Assembly (NCBI RefSeq): GCF_025813715.1
Contig: NZ_CP107532.1
Span: forward strand, 4,232,001 to 4,296,000
Length of the DNA: 64,000 nt
Reading direction: 5' to 3'
Source: Methylobacterium sp. FF17
GTDB lineage: Bacteria > Pseudomonadota > Alphaproteobacteria > Rhizobiales > Beijerinckiaceae
Shown here: positions 31,271-38,408 of the stretch, piece by piece
Numbering within the stretch: the stretch's first letter is position 1
Layout: the number at the start of each line of letters is the position of its first letter
The notes under the pieces: model-generated
Told to the model about the DNA's origin: nothing
What the model saw: the letters and a program-made list of their open reading frames with translations, nothing else
Database searches by the model: none
Made by a program: the position numbers and the translations under genes

Positions 31271-31702
31271 TCATTGCCGGCACGGCCAGCGCTGGCGGAA
31301 GGCGAGGCTCGCTCCCGCCAGCATGTCGACGCCAAGCAGGCCGTCGTTGGCCCGCGACCATGTCAGGAACGTCTCGGCGAGGGTCTCGATGGTGTACTCG
31401 GCATCGCAGATGCCCCCCTTGTGGCCTCCCGTGCCAAAGGCCGCCAGCGTGTCGGCGACGCCCATCAGATAGGCGCTGCACCAACCCGACGCCGCCCCCT
31501 GTTCGGCGAGGCAGGCCGCTCGAAGGTCCCGGGTCCTACGCGACGTCACGTCCACCGCCTCCGCATCCGGGGCGGGTGCCTCGGCCGGGACGACGGCGGA
31601 CGTCGCGCCTCGTGCCGGAGCCGCCGTAAGCGCGCTCGCGCAACTCAGGCCGGCCAGCAGCCCCGGGAGCAGCACGACGCGCGTGAACCAGGGCTTCCTC
31701 AT
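31271..31702 (-). CDS. exported Rap1a/Tai-family-like protein
   Basis: 143 residues with signal peptide (VVLLPGLLAGLSCASALTAA). The mature C-terminal part has CSAYLMGVADTLAAFG and GGICDAEYTIETLAETFLTW, a layout matching the Rap1a/Tai family, named for type VI secretion immunity proteins but very often found in unrelated periplasmic settings. Its ATG overlaps the stop of the dismutase gene by 4 bp, so it is made together with the dismutase. No T6SS effector gene is nearby, so an immunity role is unlikely here. Confidence 0.75.
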   Translation of the reverse strand: MRKPWFTRVVLLPGLLAGLSCASALTAAPARGATSAVVPAEAPAPDAEAVDVTSRRTRDLRAACLAEQGAASGWCSAYLMGVADTLAAFGTGGHKGGICDAEYTIETLAETFLTWSRANDGLLGVDMLAGASLAFRQRWPCRQ

Positions 31703-32427
31703 GCGGCGCGGCTGGCCTCGTCGTAGAGGCGGTCCGCGGTCTCCCAGCGGATCACCTTCATGAAGACGTCGACGTAGTTCGCGGCCTTCGCGCCGAAGTC
31801 CATCTGGTAGGCGTGCTCGTACATGTCCATCGCCAGGATCGGCGTGCCGCCGGCCAGCGTCGTGGTGTGATCCGCCGCCCAGGCGTTCACCAGGCGCTTG
31901 TCGCGCGGGCTGTAGGTCAGGAGCACCCAGCCGGAACCGCCACCCTCGGCGCGACCCATTGCGGTGAACTGCGAGCGCCAGCGCTCGATGCTGCCGAAGT
32001 CGCGGATCAGCGCCGCTTCCAGGGTCGGCCCCGGCTTGCTCTGGTCGCCGAGGTTCGAGAAGAACAGCTCGTGCAGAATCATCGAGTTGGTGGCGATGAG
32101 CTCCTCGCGCTTGAGCCCGTTGACCACGAACCCGGGCGTCTTCTCGTAGTCCAGCGTCGCGAGCTGGTCGGCGATGGAGTTCAGCCGCTTCACCGCCCCG
32201 AGATAGTTGTTCTCGTAGTGGCTGATCATGATGCGCTCGCTCATCCCGGCGATCTTCTGGGGATCGAGCGGCAGGGGCTTGGCGGTATAGGGCGGCAGCT
32301 TGATTGCGGGCTGCCCGGGCGCAGGTCCGTCCGCGGCGGCGGCCGAACCCGCGCCTAAGCCGACGGCGGCAAGGCCCGCGCCGGCGAGGAACAGGTTGCG
32401 GCGGTCGATGTCGTGGGACTCGGACAT
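31699..32427 (-). CDS. exported iron/manganese superoxide dismutase
   Basis: 242 residues. N-terminal Tat signal (DRRNLFLAGAGLAAVGLG) directs folded export, so the enzyme works outside the cytosol. The Fe/Mn SOD pattern follows: MISHYENNYLGAVKRLNSIA (first His ligand), NSMILHELFFSNLG (second His), GSGWVLLTYSP, and AMDMYEHAYQMDFG (Asp and His ligands; usual DxWEHAY is DMYEHAY here, with Trp replaced by Tyr). Converts superoxide to oxygen and peroxide. Metal preference is not decidable. Coupled to the Rap1a/Tai-like gene. Confidence 0.93.
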   Translation of the reverse strand: MSESHDIDRRNLFLAGAGLAAVGLGAGSAAAADGPAPGQPAIKLPPYTAKPLPLDPQKIAGMSERIMISHYENNYLGAVKRLNSIADQLATLDYEKTPGFVVNGLKREELIATNSMILHELFFSNLGDQSKPGPTLEAALIRDFGSIERWRSQFTAMGRAEGGGSGWVLLTYSPRDKRLVNAWAADHTTTLAGGTPILAMDMYEHAYQMDFGAKAANYVDVFMKVIRWETADRLYDEASRAA

Positions 32428-32456
32428 AGGTTTCTTCCTTGTGGTGGAGGCTGCCG

Positions 32457-32837
32457 CTAGCGGCGTGCTTGCGGCCTCTGCAGAATGGCGTCGTCGGGGA
32501 GCATCCCATCGCGCCTGAGCTCGACGCGCCGGCCCGCTTTCCAGACCTCGAAGCAGCGGGCGCCGTCAGGGCCGCCGTCGAGGCAGAGTTCGTCGTTGCG
32601 CACGCGCCAGGTGCCCGCGCCTCGGGTGCCGAGGGAGACCGACGTCATGTGCCCGCCCTTCCCGAAGACGTAGGTCCAGTGGACCTCGTCTGTGAGTTCC
32701 ATGCCGGTCAGCCTGCCGGCGATCTCGCCGCCGGAGAGCTTGCGAAGCGGCTCGCCGGCACAGGCGGCTCCCATCAGGACCACCGTGAGGAAGAGCGCGA
32801 CCGCGATCCGTTCGGCCGGTGCCACCGAGCCGTTCAT
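32457..32837 (-). CDS. exported hypothetical protein
   Basis: 126 residues with signal peptide (IAVALFLTVVLMGAACA). The mature part contains LSGGEIAGRLTGMELTDEVH and GTWRVRNDELCLDGG...CFEVWK, the pattern of small periplasmic proteins of unknown function found by metal or oxidative-stress genes. Its start overlaps the stop of the upstream gene by 4 bp, so it belongs to the chrBA transcript. Ends 30 bp before the dismutase start. Confidence 0.7.
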   Translation of the reverse strand: MNGSVAPAERIAVALFLTVVLMGAACAGEPLRKLSGGEIAGRLTGMELTDEVHWTYVFGKGGHMTSVSLGTRGAGTWRVRNDELCLDGGPDGARCFEVWKAGRRVELRRDGMLPDDAILQRPQARR

Positions 32838-33481
32838 GGCAGCGGACGCACGCTGAGCGCATCGAAGCGCGTTACGCTGTCGGCCTTGGTCCAGAAGCCG
32901 ACTTTGCCAGGGGCGGCCATCGTGGCGTCCACTGTCGTGAACAGCTCGCGGCCATCGAAGGACACCGTGAAGCGGTCTCCCTGCGCATCGAGCCTGAGGT
33001 CGTGCCAAGCATTTGCGGTGACCGGCAGGTCGGCTCCGCCCAACTGCTCCCGCTTGCCGCCCGTCACTTTGTAGAAGCGCACGTTGCCTTCGAGCGCGTT
33101 GGCGCGGACCACGTAGTAGTTGTTCGCGTCCTGCAGGCGCACGACGAGGCCCCCGGCCTGGTCGACCCGGCCCGAGATCGGCTTGATCCGGGTCGCGACC
33201 GAGACGTCGGCCGGCGCCCCCGCTGACTGCACCAGGACCGGGAACCTGCCATCGGTGGGATCCTGGCTGGTCTGGTCGAGTGCCCGGCCTCCGGGGGCCG
33301 ATCCGTCCTCGACGACCTTCCACTCGCCCGGTTTACCGCCCCCGGTCTGCATCGGCTCGAAGTCGTAGGGGACGCCGCCATCGGGACCACCGACGAAGCT
33401 GACGACCTTGGCAAGTGCGCTTGTCTGGCCGGCGCCGCCCATGAGAAGGGCCAGCGAACCTAGCATCAGGATGCGTTTCAA
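32834..33481 (-). CDS. exported LamG/DUF1080-like protein in chromate operon
   Basis: About 215 residues. N-terminal signal (ILMLGSLALLMGGAGQTSAL), then a single beta-sandwich domain with DANNYYVVRANALEGNVRFY and DGRELFTTVDATMAAPGKVG, typical of LamG/DUF1080-like folds that bind sugars or act as adhesion modules. The likely start is TTG at 33481, whose TTGA overlaps the chrA stop; an ATG 15 bp later is the alternative. Such proteins do recur beside chrA, but their role in chromate resistance is unknown. Confidence 0.7.
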   Translation of the reverse strand: MKRILMLGSLALLMGGAGQTSALAKVVSFVGGPDGGVPYDFEPMQTGGGKPGEWKVVEDGSAPGGRALDQTSQDPTDGRFPVLVQSAGAPADVSVATRIKPISGRVDQAGGLVVRLQDANNYYVVRANALEGNVRFYKVTGGKREQLGGADLPVTANAWHDLRLDAQGDRFTVSFDGRELFTTVDATMAAPGKVGFWTKADSVTRFDALSVRPLP

Positions 33482-34890
33482 AGGACCACTCCGGCGAGGT
33501 GAAGAAGGACGCCTGCCGCTGCGCAGGCCGTCAGCGTCGGGATCATGCCGACCTTGAACCGGAAGACGGCGAGGATGGCGGCCGCGGAGAGGAGCAGGGC
33601 CCAAGGGTTCAGACTCGCCAGCACCGGCACGTCGAACCTGAGCGGCCCCGCCACGAAGGGCGTCACCTGGGCGAAGATGGTGTGGAGCGCGAACCACACG
33701 GCCAGGTTCAGGATCACCCCCACTACGGCGGCGGTGATGGCCGCGAGGGCTCCGGCCAGGGCGCGGTTGCCGCGCAGACGCTCGACGTAAGGTGCGCCGA
33801 CGAAGATCCAGAGGAAGCAAGGCGCGAAGGTCACCCAGGTGGTCAGCAGGCCACCGAGCGTCCCGGTGAGGAGCGGTGGGAGCGCGCCGGGATTGCGGAA
33901 CGCCGCCATGAAGCCCACGAACTGCGTGACCATGATCAGGGGGCCGGGCGTGGTCTCGGCCATGCCGAGGCCGTCCAGCATCTCGCCGGGCCGAAGCCAG
34001 CCGTAGTGGTCGACCGCCTGCTGGGCCACATAGGCCAGGACCGCGTAGGCGCCCCCGAAGGTCACCATCGCCATCTGCGAGAAGAACACCGCGATCTGGC
34101 CGAACACGTTGGCAGGTCCGAGCAGCGCCAGAACCGCGAGGACAGGCACGAGCCAGAGCGCGCCCCAGACTGCCAGCGTCCGTAACGTATGGCCGTGCGC
34201 GGCCCTCTCCTGCGGGAGTTCGTCGTCTGCGAGGAGGTAGGGGCCGCCGTCCGCCTTCCCGGACGCGCCATGGCCTCCGCCGGCCTGGAACTGCGGAAGG
34301 CCGGCCCGGCCCCCAAGGTAGCCGATCACCCCCGCTGTCAGGACGATGACGGGGAATGGCACGTCGAGGAAGAAGATGGCCACGAAGGACGCCGCCGCCA
34401 GACCGACCATGGTCCGGCTCTTCAGGGCCCGACGACCGATCCGCAGGACCGCCTGGGCGACGATGGCGAGCACGGCCGCCTTGAGCCCGAAGAACAGGCC
34501 GGCCACGATCCCGACGTTGCCGTAGAGGGCATAGACCCAGCTCAGGGCCATGATCGCAATCACGCCGGGCAGGACGAACAGGCCACCGGCGACGAGCCCG
34601 CCGCGGGTGCCATGCATGAGCCAGCCGACATAGGTGGCAAGCTGTTGCGCTTCGGGCCCCGGCAGCAGGGTGCAGAAGTTAAGGGCGTGGAGGAAGCGGT
34701 TCTCGGAGATCCAGCGCCGCTCCTCGACGAGGATGCGGTGCATGACGGCGATCTGCCCGGCCGGTCCGCCGAAGGAGAGCGAGGCGATGCGCGCCCAGAC
34801 CGGCACGGCCTCGCGCAGAGTCACCGGGGCTGGCGTGTCGGAGGCGTCTGGGCTTCGTGCGGCGACGTGGCCGAGGGTGGCTCCTGCCAT
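33478..34890 (-). CDS. chrA: chromate efflux transporter
   Basis: 470 residues, long (bidomain) ChrA/CHR family. Both halves show the family pattern: SFGGPAGQIAVMHRILVEER and FCTLLPGPEAQQLATYVGW in the first, TFGGAYAVLAYVAQQAVDHY and ETTPGPLIMVTQFVGFMAAF in the second, with about ten to eleven membrane helices. It exports chromate using the membrane potential. One base separates its ATG (34890) from the chrB stop (34892), so it is co-transcribed. Confidence 0.94.
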   Translation of the reverse strand: MAGATLGHVAARSPDASDTPAPVTLREAVPVWARIASLSFGGPAGQIAVMHRILVEERRWISENRFLHALNFCTLLPGPEAQQLATYVGWLMHGTRGGLVAGGLFVLPGVIAIMALSWVYALYGNVGIVAGLFFGLKAAVLAIVAQAVLRIGRRALKSRTMVGLAAASFVAIFFLDVPFPVIVLTAGVIGYLGGRAGLPQFQAGGGHGASGKADGGPYLLADDELPQERAAHGHTLRTLAVWGALWLVPVLAVLALLGPANVFGQIAVFFSQMAMVTFGGAYAVLAYVAQQAVDHYGWLRPGEMLDGLGMAETTPGPLIMVTQFVGFMAAFRNPGALPPLLTGTLGGLLTTWVTFAPCFLWIFVGAPYVERLRGNRALAGALAAITAAVVGVILNLAVWFALHTIFAQVTPFVAGPLRFDVPVLASLNPWALLLSAAAILAVFRFKVGMIPTLTACAAAGVLLHLAGVVL

Positions 34891-34891
34891 G

Positions 34892-35722
34892 TCAGGACCT
34901 CCCCTTCGGCTTGTTGGTCGGCCAGTTGTGGGTTTCCTCCGAGGCATCCCGGCACCAGCGGTAGAAGGCGTCGTAGAGCAGCATGCCGGCGTCGAGCTGC
35001 TCCAGGTCGTCGGCGTAGATGCGCGACAGGCCGAGCGAGGCGGCGAGGAGCCCGGCCGCCTCGGGTGCCAAGTCAGGACGGCCCGTGTCGGCGCCCCGGA
35101 CCAGCGTGGCGAGGCGCAGGAGCGGGTCGGTGGCCAAGCCCAGTTCCTGGACCATGACGTCGAAGGTGCAGAGTTCGCCGCGATGGCTCCAGAACACCCC
35201 GGCATCGTCGATGTCGAACGCTTCGCCGTCGAAGCGTTTGGCGACCTCGGCCACTTCGGAAGGCGGCACGAACAGGAACACGGCGTCGGGGTCGACGAAG
35301 CGGCGGATGAGCCAGGGACAGGCGATGCGGTCGACCTTGGGCCGCGACCGGGTCACCCACACCGTTCGGCCCTGCGGGTCACGGTTCCGCAGCTTGTCCA
35401 GCGGCACCATGGGTCGCTCGGCAGCAACCCAATCCGCGATCCCGCCTTCCAGGGTCTCGGCGGCCACGCCCTGGGTCCGCAGCCAGGCGGCGACACCCTG
35501 GCTACGAGCGTGCCCTTCCTGGCAGATCACGACGGCGGAGCGACCGCGGAGGGTGTTTCCCCACTCCGAAACCCGTTCCCAGGCGTACGGCTTCGAGCCC
35601 GGGATCAGGCGCGGGTCCGACCGCAGGTCGGCGGCTGAGCGCACATCGATGAGCACCGAGCATGCCGGGGTGCCGATGAGGCGAGCAAGTTTGTCGACGG
35701 AAATCGAGTTGGGTAAGGCCAC
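34892..35722 (-). CDS. chrB: chromate resistance protein ChrB with rhodanese-like domain
   Basis: 276 residues. Residues 1-~105 are rhodanese-like with a cysteine loop CQEGHARS (Cys67); the C-terminal ChrB domain includes RSRPKVDRIACPWLIRRFVD, DAGVFWSHRGELCTFDVMVQ and LYDAFYRWCRDAS. ChrB proteins act as chromate-responsive regulators or assist chromate reduction. First gene of chrB-chrA and the two exported proteins. The 120 bp upstream holds a CGGGA...TCCCG palindrome (35779-35795) that may be an operator. Confidence 0.92.
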   Translation of the reverse strand: MALPNSISVDKLARLIGTPACSVLIDVRSAADLRSDPRLIPGSKPYAWERVSEWGNTLRGRSAVVICQEGHARSQGVAAWLRTQGVAAETLEGGIADWVAAERPMVPLDKLRNRDPQGRTVWVTRSRPKVDRIACPWLIRRFVDPDAVFLFVPPSEVAEVAKRFDGEAFDIDDAGVFWSHRGELCTFDVMVQELGLATDPLLRLATLVRGADTGRPDLAPEAAGLLAASLGLSRIYADDLEQLDAGMLLYDAFYRWCRDASEETHNWPTNKPKGRS

Positions 35723-35841
35723 GGCGCGTCCTTGCAGGGATATGCAGGTTGGACGCGATGCTTCGGCCTAAGCCTCGTCGGGAGATCGCATCCCGATGGC
35801 GCAATACATGACCCAACACCGAGGAGTGTCAAGCCAGATCA

Positions 35842-36315
35842 TCATCGCGATCCGCAGCCGCTCAGCGTCCACACGCCGGATGGTGGGGAGATGCCCGCCC
35901 CGGAAAGGCGCCCCGCCCGCTCGCGATGCGCGATGAACCCTTGCGCGAGGTGGAGGAAGGAAAGCCTGGCGACACCGTTGCCGTCCGCGGCAACCGCGCC
36001 GTCCTCGCGACGCGGCGTCATCGGCGTCCTGACACCGGGGTCGATGCCCTGGGTATTGGCCTCGGAGACGAGCACCCACTCCGTTGCGGGCGATTCCACC
36101 TCCGTCCGGAAGGGGTACGTCTCACCGGTCGCCGTGACGACGAGATCCCACCCGATAGCATCGCCTGCGCGTCGGCTGCGAAGCTCGAACTCGGATGCGC
36201 CGCGGAGGGGCCTGAAGCTCGCCTCGCCGAGACGACAGGAGGCCGGTTGGGCCACGGCCCCTACGGGACCCAGCGTCAGGACCATGACGGCCATCAGGAC
36301 GGGGTGCGTGCGCAT
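35842..36315 (-). CDS. exported hypothetical protein
   Basis: 157 residues: signal peptide (VLMAVMVLTLGPVGAVAQPA) and a small beta-rich mature domain with SCRLGEASFRPLRGASEFEL and the last cysteine in SGCG. No recognised family. Three bases separate its start (36315) from the CorC-like gene's stop (36318); both are minus strand, so the transporter gene may be upstream in the same transcript. Confidence 0.65.
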   Translation of the reverse strand: MRTHPVLMAVMVLTLGPVGAVAQPASCRLGEASFRPLRGASEFELRSRRAGDAIGWDLVVTATGETYPFRTEVESPATEWVLVSEANTQGIDPGVRTPMTPRREDGAVAADGNGVARLSFLHLAQGFIAHRERAGRLSGAGISPPSGVWTLSGCGSR

Positions 36316-36317
36316 GC

Positions 36318-37574
36318 TCAGTTCACCCGGCTGGCGAGGATCTTGTCGATGCGGCGGCCATCCAGGTCGACCACCTCGAAGCGCCAACCTCCGGCCTCGA
36401 AGGCATCCCCGACCGCCGGTATCCGCCCCAACTGGAAGATCACGTAGCCGGCCAGGGTGGTGAAGTCGTCGGAAGCGGGCACTTCCGAAAATTCGAGGCG
36501 TTCGAAGGCCTGGCGCGCCGGCATCATGCCGTCGATGAGGAGCGATCCGTCCGGGCGCTCGACGACATCCGGCTCCTCGCCCGCCTCCGGGATGTCGCCG
36601 GCGATGGCTTCCAGGAGGTCGGTCTGGGTGACGATGCCCTCCAGGCTTCCGTACTCGTCGACCACGACCGCCATGCGCATCGGCTGGCTCTGGAAGGTCT
36701 CCAGCACCGCCAGGATGGTCATGCTCTCGTGGACGACGATGGGCGGCTGGATGGCCGCCGCGATGTCGATGTCCTTGCCGTCGAGCACTTGGTCGAGGAG
36801 GTCCTGCTTGCGCACGACGCCGACGATCTCGTCGACCTCGCCGCGGCTGACCACGACCTGGGCGTGCTCGTAGGTGCGCAGGGCCTTGAGCACCTCGTTG
36901 CGCGGGTCATCGGCGTCGATCCACTCGACCTCGTGGCGCGGGGTCATGATGTCCCGGATCTTGCGCTCGCCGATGGAGAAGATGCGTTCGACCGCCTCCT
37001 GCTGGACCTCGCGGATGAGCCCGGCCTCCTGGCTCGCCTGGATGAGCAGGTTGAGCTCGGCGGTCGAGTGCAGCGAGCCCTCGCCGTGTCCGGCCTGCAG
37101 GTTGAACAGGCGAAGCACTCCATTGCCAAGCCCGTTCAGGAACAGGATGGCTGGACGGAAGACGAGCAGGAACAGGCCGAGCGGACGGACCACGGCGAGC
37201 GCCGTATGCTCGCTTCGTTGCAGGGCCAGGCTCTTCGGGGCGAGCTCGCCGAGCACGATGTGCAGAGACGTGATGATGGAGAACGCGATCACCACCGCTA
37301 CCGTGTGGGACGCCACCGTCCCAAGGGTGCCTGGCAGCCATTCGAGCGCCGGCTCGATCAGGTGCGCGAGCGCGGGCTCGCCGACCCAGCCGAGCGCCAG
37401 GGACGAGAGGGTGATGCCGAACTGGGTCGCCGCGAGGTAAGCATCCAGGCGGTCTGTCGCCCTCTGCAGGGCCGTAGCGTTCGTCCGCCTCTCCGTGACC
37501 AATTCGGCGACGCGGCTGCGGCGTACCGAGACCAGGGCGAACTCGGCCGCCACGAAGAACCCGTTGGCGAACAC
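36318..37574 (-). CDS. CNNM/HlyC-CorC family transporter (DUF21 + CBS pair + CorC_HlyC)
   Basis: About 418 residues as listed. Order: DUF21 membrane domain (FVAAEFALVSVRRSRVAELV, ITSLHIVLGELAPKSLALQR), two CBS motifs (IMTPRHEVEWIDADD, AVVVDEYGSLEGIVTQTDLL) and a C-terminal CorC_HlyC domain (LAGYVIFQLGRIPAVGDAFE). Likely role: magnesium or cobalt efflux across the inner membrane. The listed start is GTG 37574, but family members begin ~12 residues earlier and the same frame upstream (LGLVAVLVLVFANGFF) is protein-like with no ATG, GTG or TTG before a TAG; the real start may be a rare codon such as CTG or ATT. Confidence 0.9.
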   Translation of the reverse strand: MFANGFFVAAEFALVSVRRSRVAELVTERRTNATALQRATDRLDAYLAATQFGITLSSLALGWVGEPALAHLIEPALEWLPGTLGTVASHTVAVVIAFSIITSLHIVLGELAPKSLALQRSEHTALAVVRPLGLFLLVFRPAILFLNGLGNGVLRLFNLQAGHGEGSLHSTAELNLLIQASQEAGLIREVQQEAVERIFSIGERKIRDIMTPRHEVEWIDADDPRNEVLKALRTYEHAQVVVSRGEVDEIVGVVRKQDLLDQVLDGKDIDIAAAIQPPIVVHESMTILAVLETFQSQPMRMAVVVDEYGSLEGIVTQTDLLEAIAGDIPEAGEEPDVVERPDGSLLIDGMMPARQAFERLEFSEVPASDDFTTLAGYVIFQLGRIPAVGDAFEAGGWRFEVVDLDGRRIDKILASRVN

Positions 37575-37817
37575 CAGGACTAGGACCGCAACCAGTCCCA
37601 GTGCGGTCGACCATGCGTCGTCGGAAATCGGCTTATCCCCACTCTATCGATCTGGTGAACGTCGAGGCGCCACCCGATATTCCGTTGGTACGGACACGGC
37701 TTGAAGGCGCCACCGCGGCAATCCCTGCCGTGTGGAGGCGTGCGTCGCGGTTGCCTGAAGGCTTAGCATGGCTAAGCTTGGGCATCGCCGCGACGCCGGC
37801 GTCCACCTTGGGACCCC

Positions 37818-37946
37818 ATGTCCATCAAGATCAAGACGGCCAACGACGGGACCCACACGCTGGTCCGTGACGGTGCGGTCGTCAGTTCTGGCCTCACCCT
37901 CGACCAAGCGCATGAACTCGCCTCGGTCCTAAGATGCCTGGGCTGA
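37818..37946 (+). CDS. 42-residue hypothetical protein
   Basis: ATG at 37818 to TGA at 37946: MSIKIKTANDGTHTLVRDGA, then VVSSGLTLDQAHELASVLRC. Third-position GC is high, as expected of a real gene here. Acidic-basic balanced, no membrane segment. Not recognised; likely a small regulatory or orphan protein. It converges with the 38002 gene. Confidence 0.5.
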   Translation: MSIKIKTANDGTHTLVRDGAVVSSGLTLDQAHELASVLRCLG

Positions 37947-38001
37947 CGCGAAGGCACCGTCGTGGGACGCGGGCCGGGAATGTTCTGCCCGCGCCAGGGT
38001 C

Positions 38002-38385
38002 TCACTTCTCGACGTGACGGACCTGGATCGAACGCCCGTCCGCGGTCCTGGCCGAGACCACGACCTTGTCGCCCTTGGCGAGAGGCTGCGAGAGGGGAGC
38101 CGTGAGCTTCTCCGGGGAAGCCGGCGAGAGCACCAGCGTCTCGGTCTTGCCGCCCGACAGCACGGTGGCCTTGCCCGAGGCGCCCTTGGCCGTTTGCGGC
38201 TTTCCGTCCTCGTCGCTGAAGTAAAGCGCGATCTCGTTCGGAGTGTCGACGAACTCAGCATGCCCGCCGGTCACGTCGATGAGGGCGCCACCATTCGGGC
38301 CCTTGTGGGAATGCCCGCCGCCGGCAGCGAGGGCCGAGGTCGAGAGCGCGAGGGCGGCGACGAGGGTAAGGGTCGTGTTCTTCAT
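38002..38385 (-). CDS. periplasmic metal-resistance-associated protein
   Basis: 127 residues with signal peptide (LTLVAALALSTSALAAG), then a histidine-containing GGGHSHKGPNGGALIDVTGG stretch and a beta-rich domain (IALYFSDEDGKPQTAKGASG). Small periplasmic proteins of this kind accompany CusBA/CzcBA RND systems and are thought to bind metal. It starts 23 bp after the RND permease stop, in the same operon. Confidence 0.75.
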   Translation of the reverse strand: MKNTTLTLVAALALSTSALAAGGGHSHKGPNGGALIDVTGGHAEFVDTPNEIALYFSDEDGKPQTAKGASGKATVLSGGKTETLVLSPASPEKLTAPLSQPLAKGDKVVVSARTADGRSIQVRHVEK

Positions 38386-38408
38386 GGGTCAGTTCCTTTC
38401 CGTAGTGG

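Noticed and set aside
31271..31702. Rap1a/Tai-like protein as type VI secretion immunity gene
   Set aside because: No T6SS effector or apparatus gene is near; it is coupled to a superoxide dismutase.
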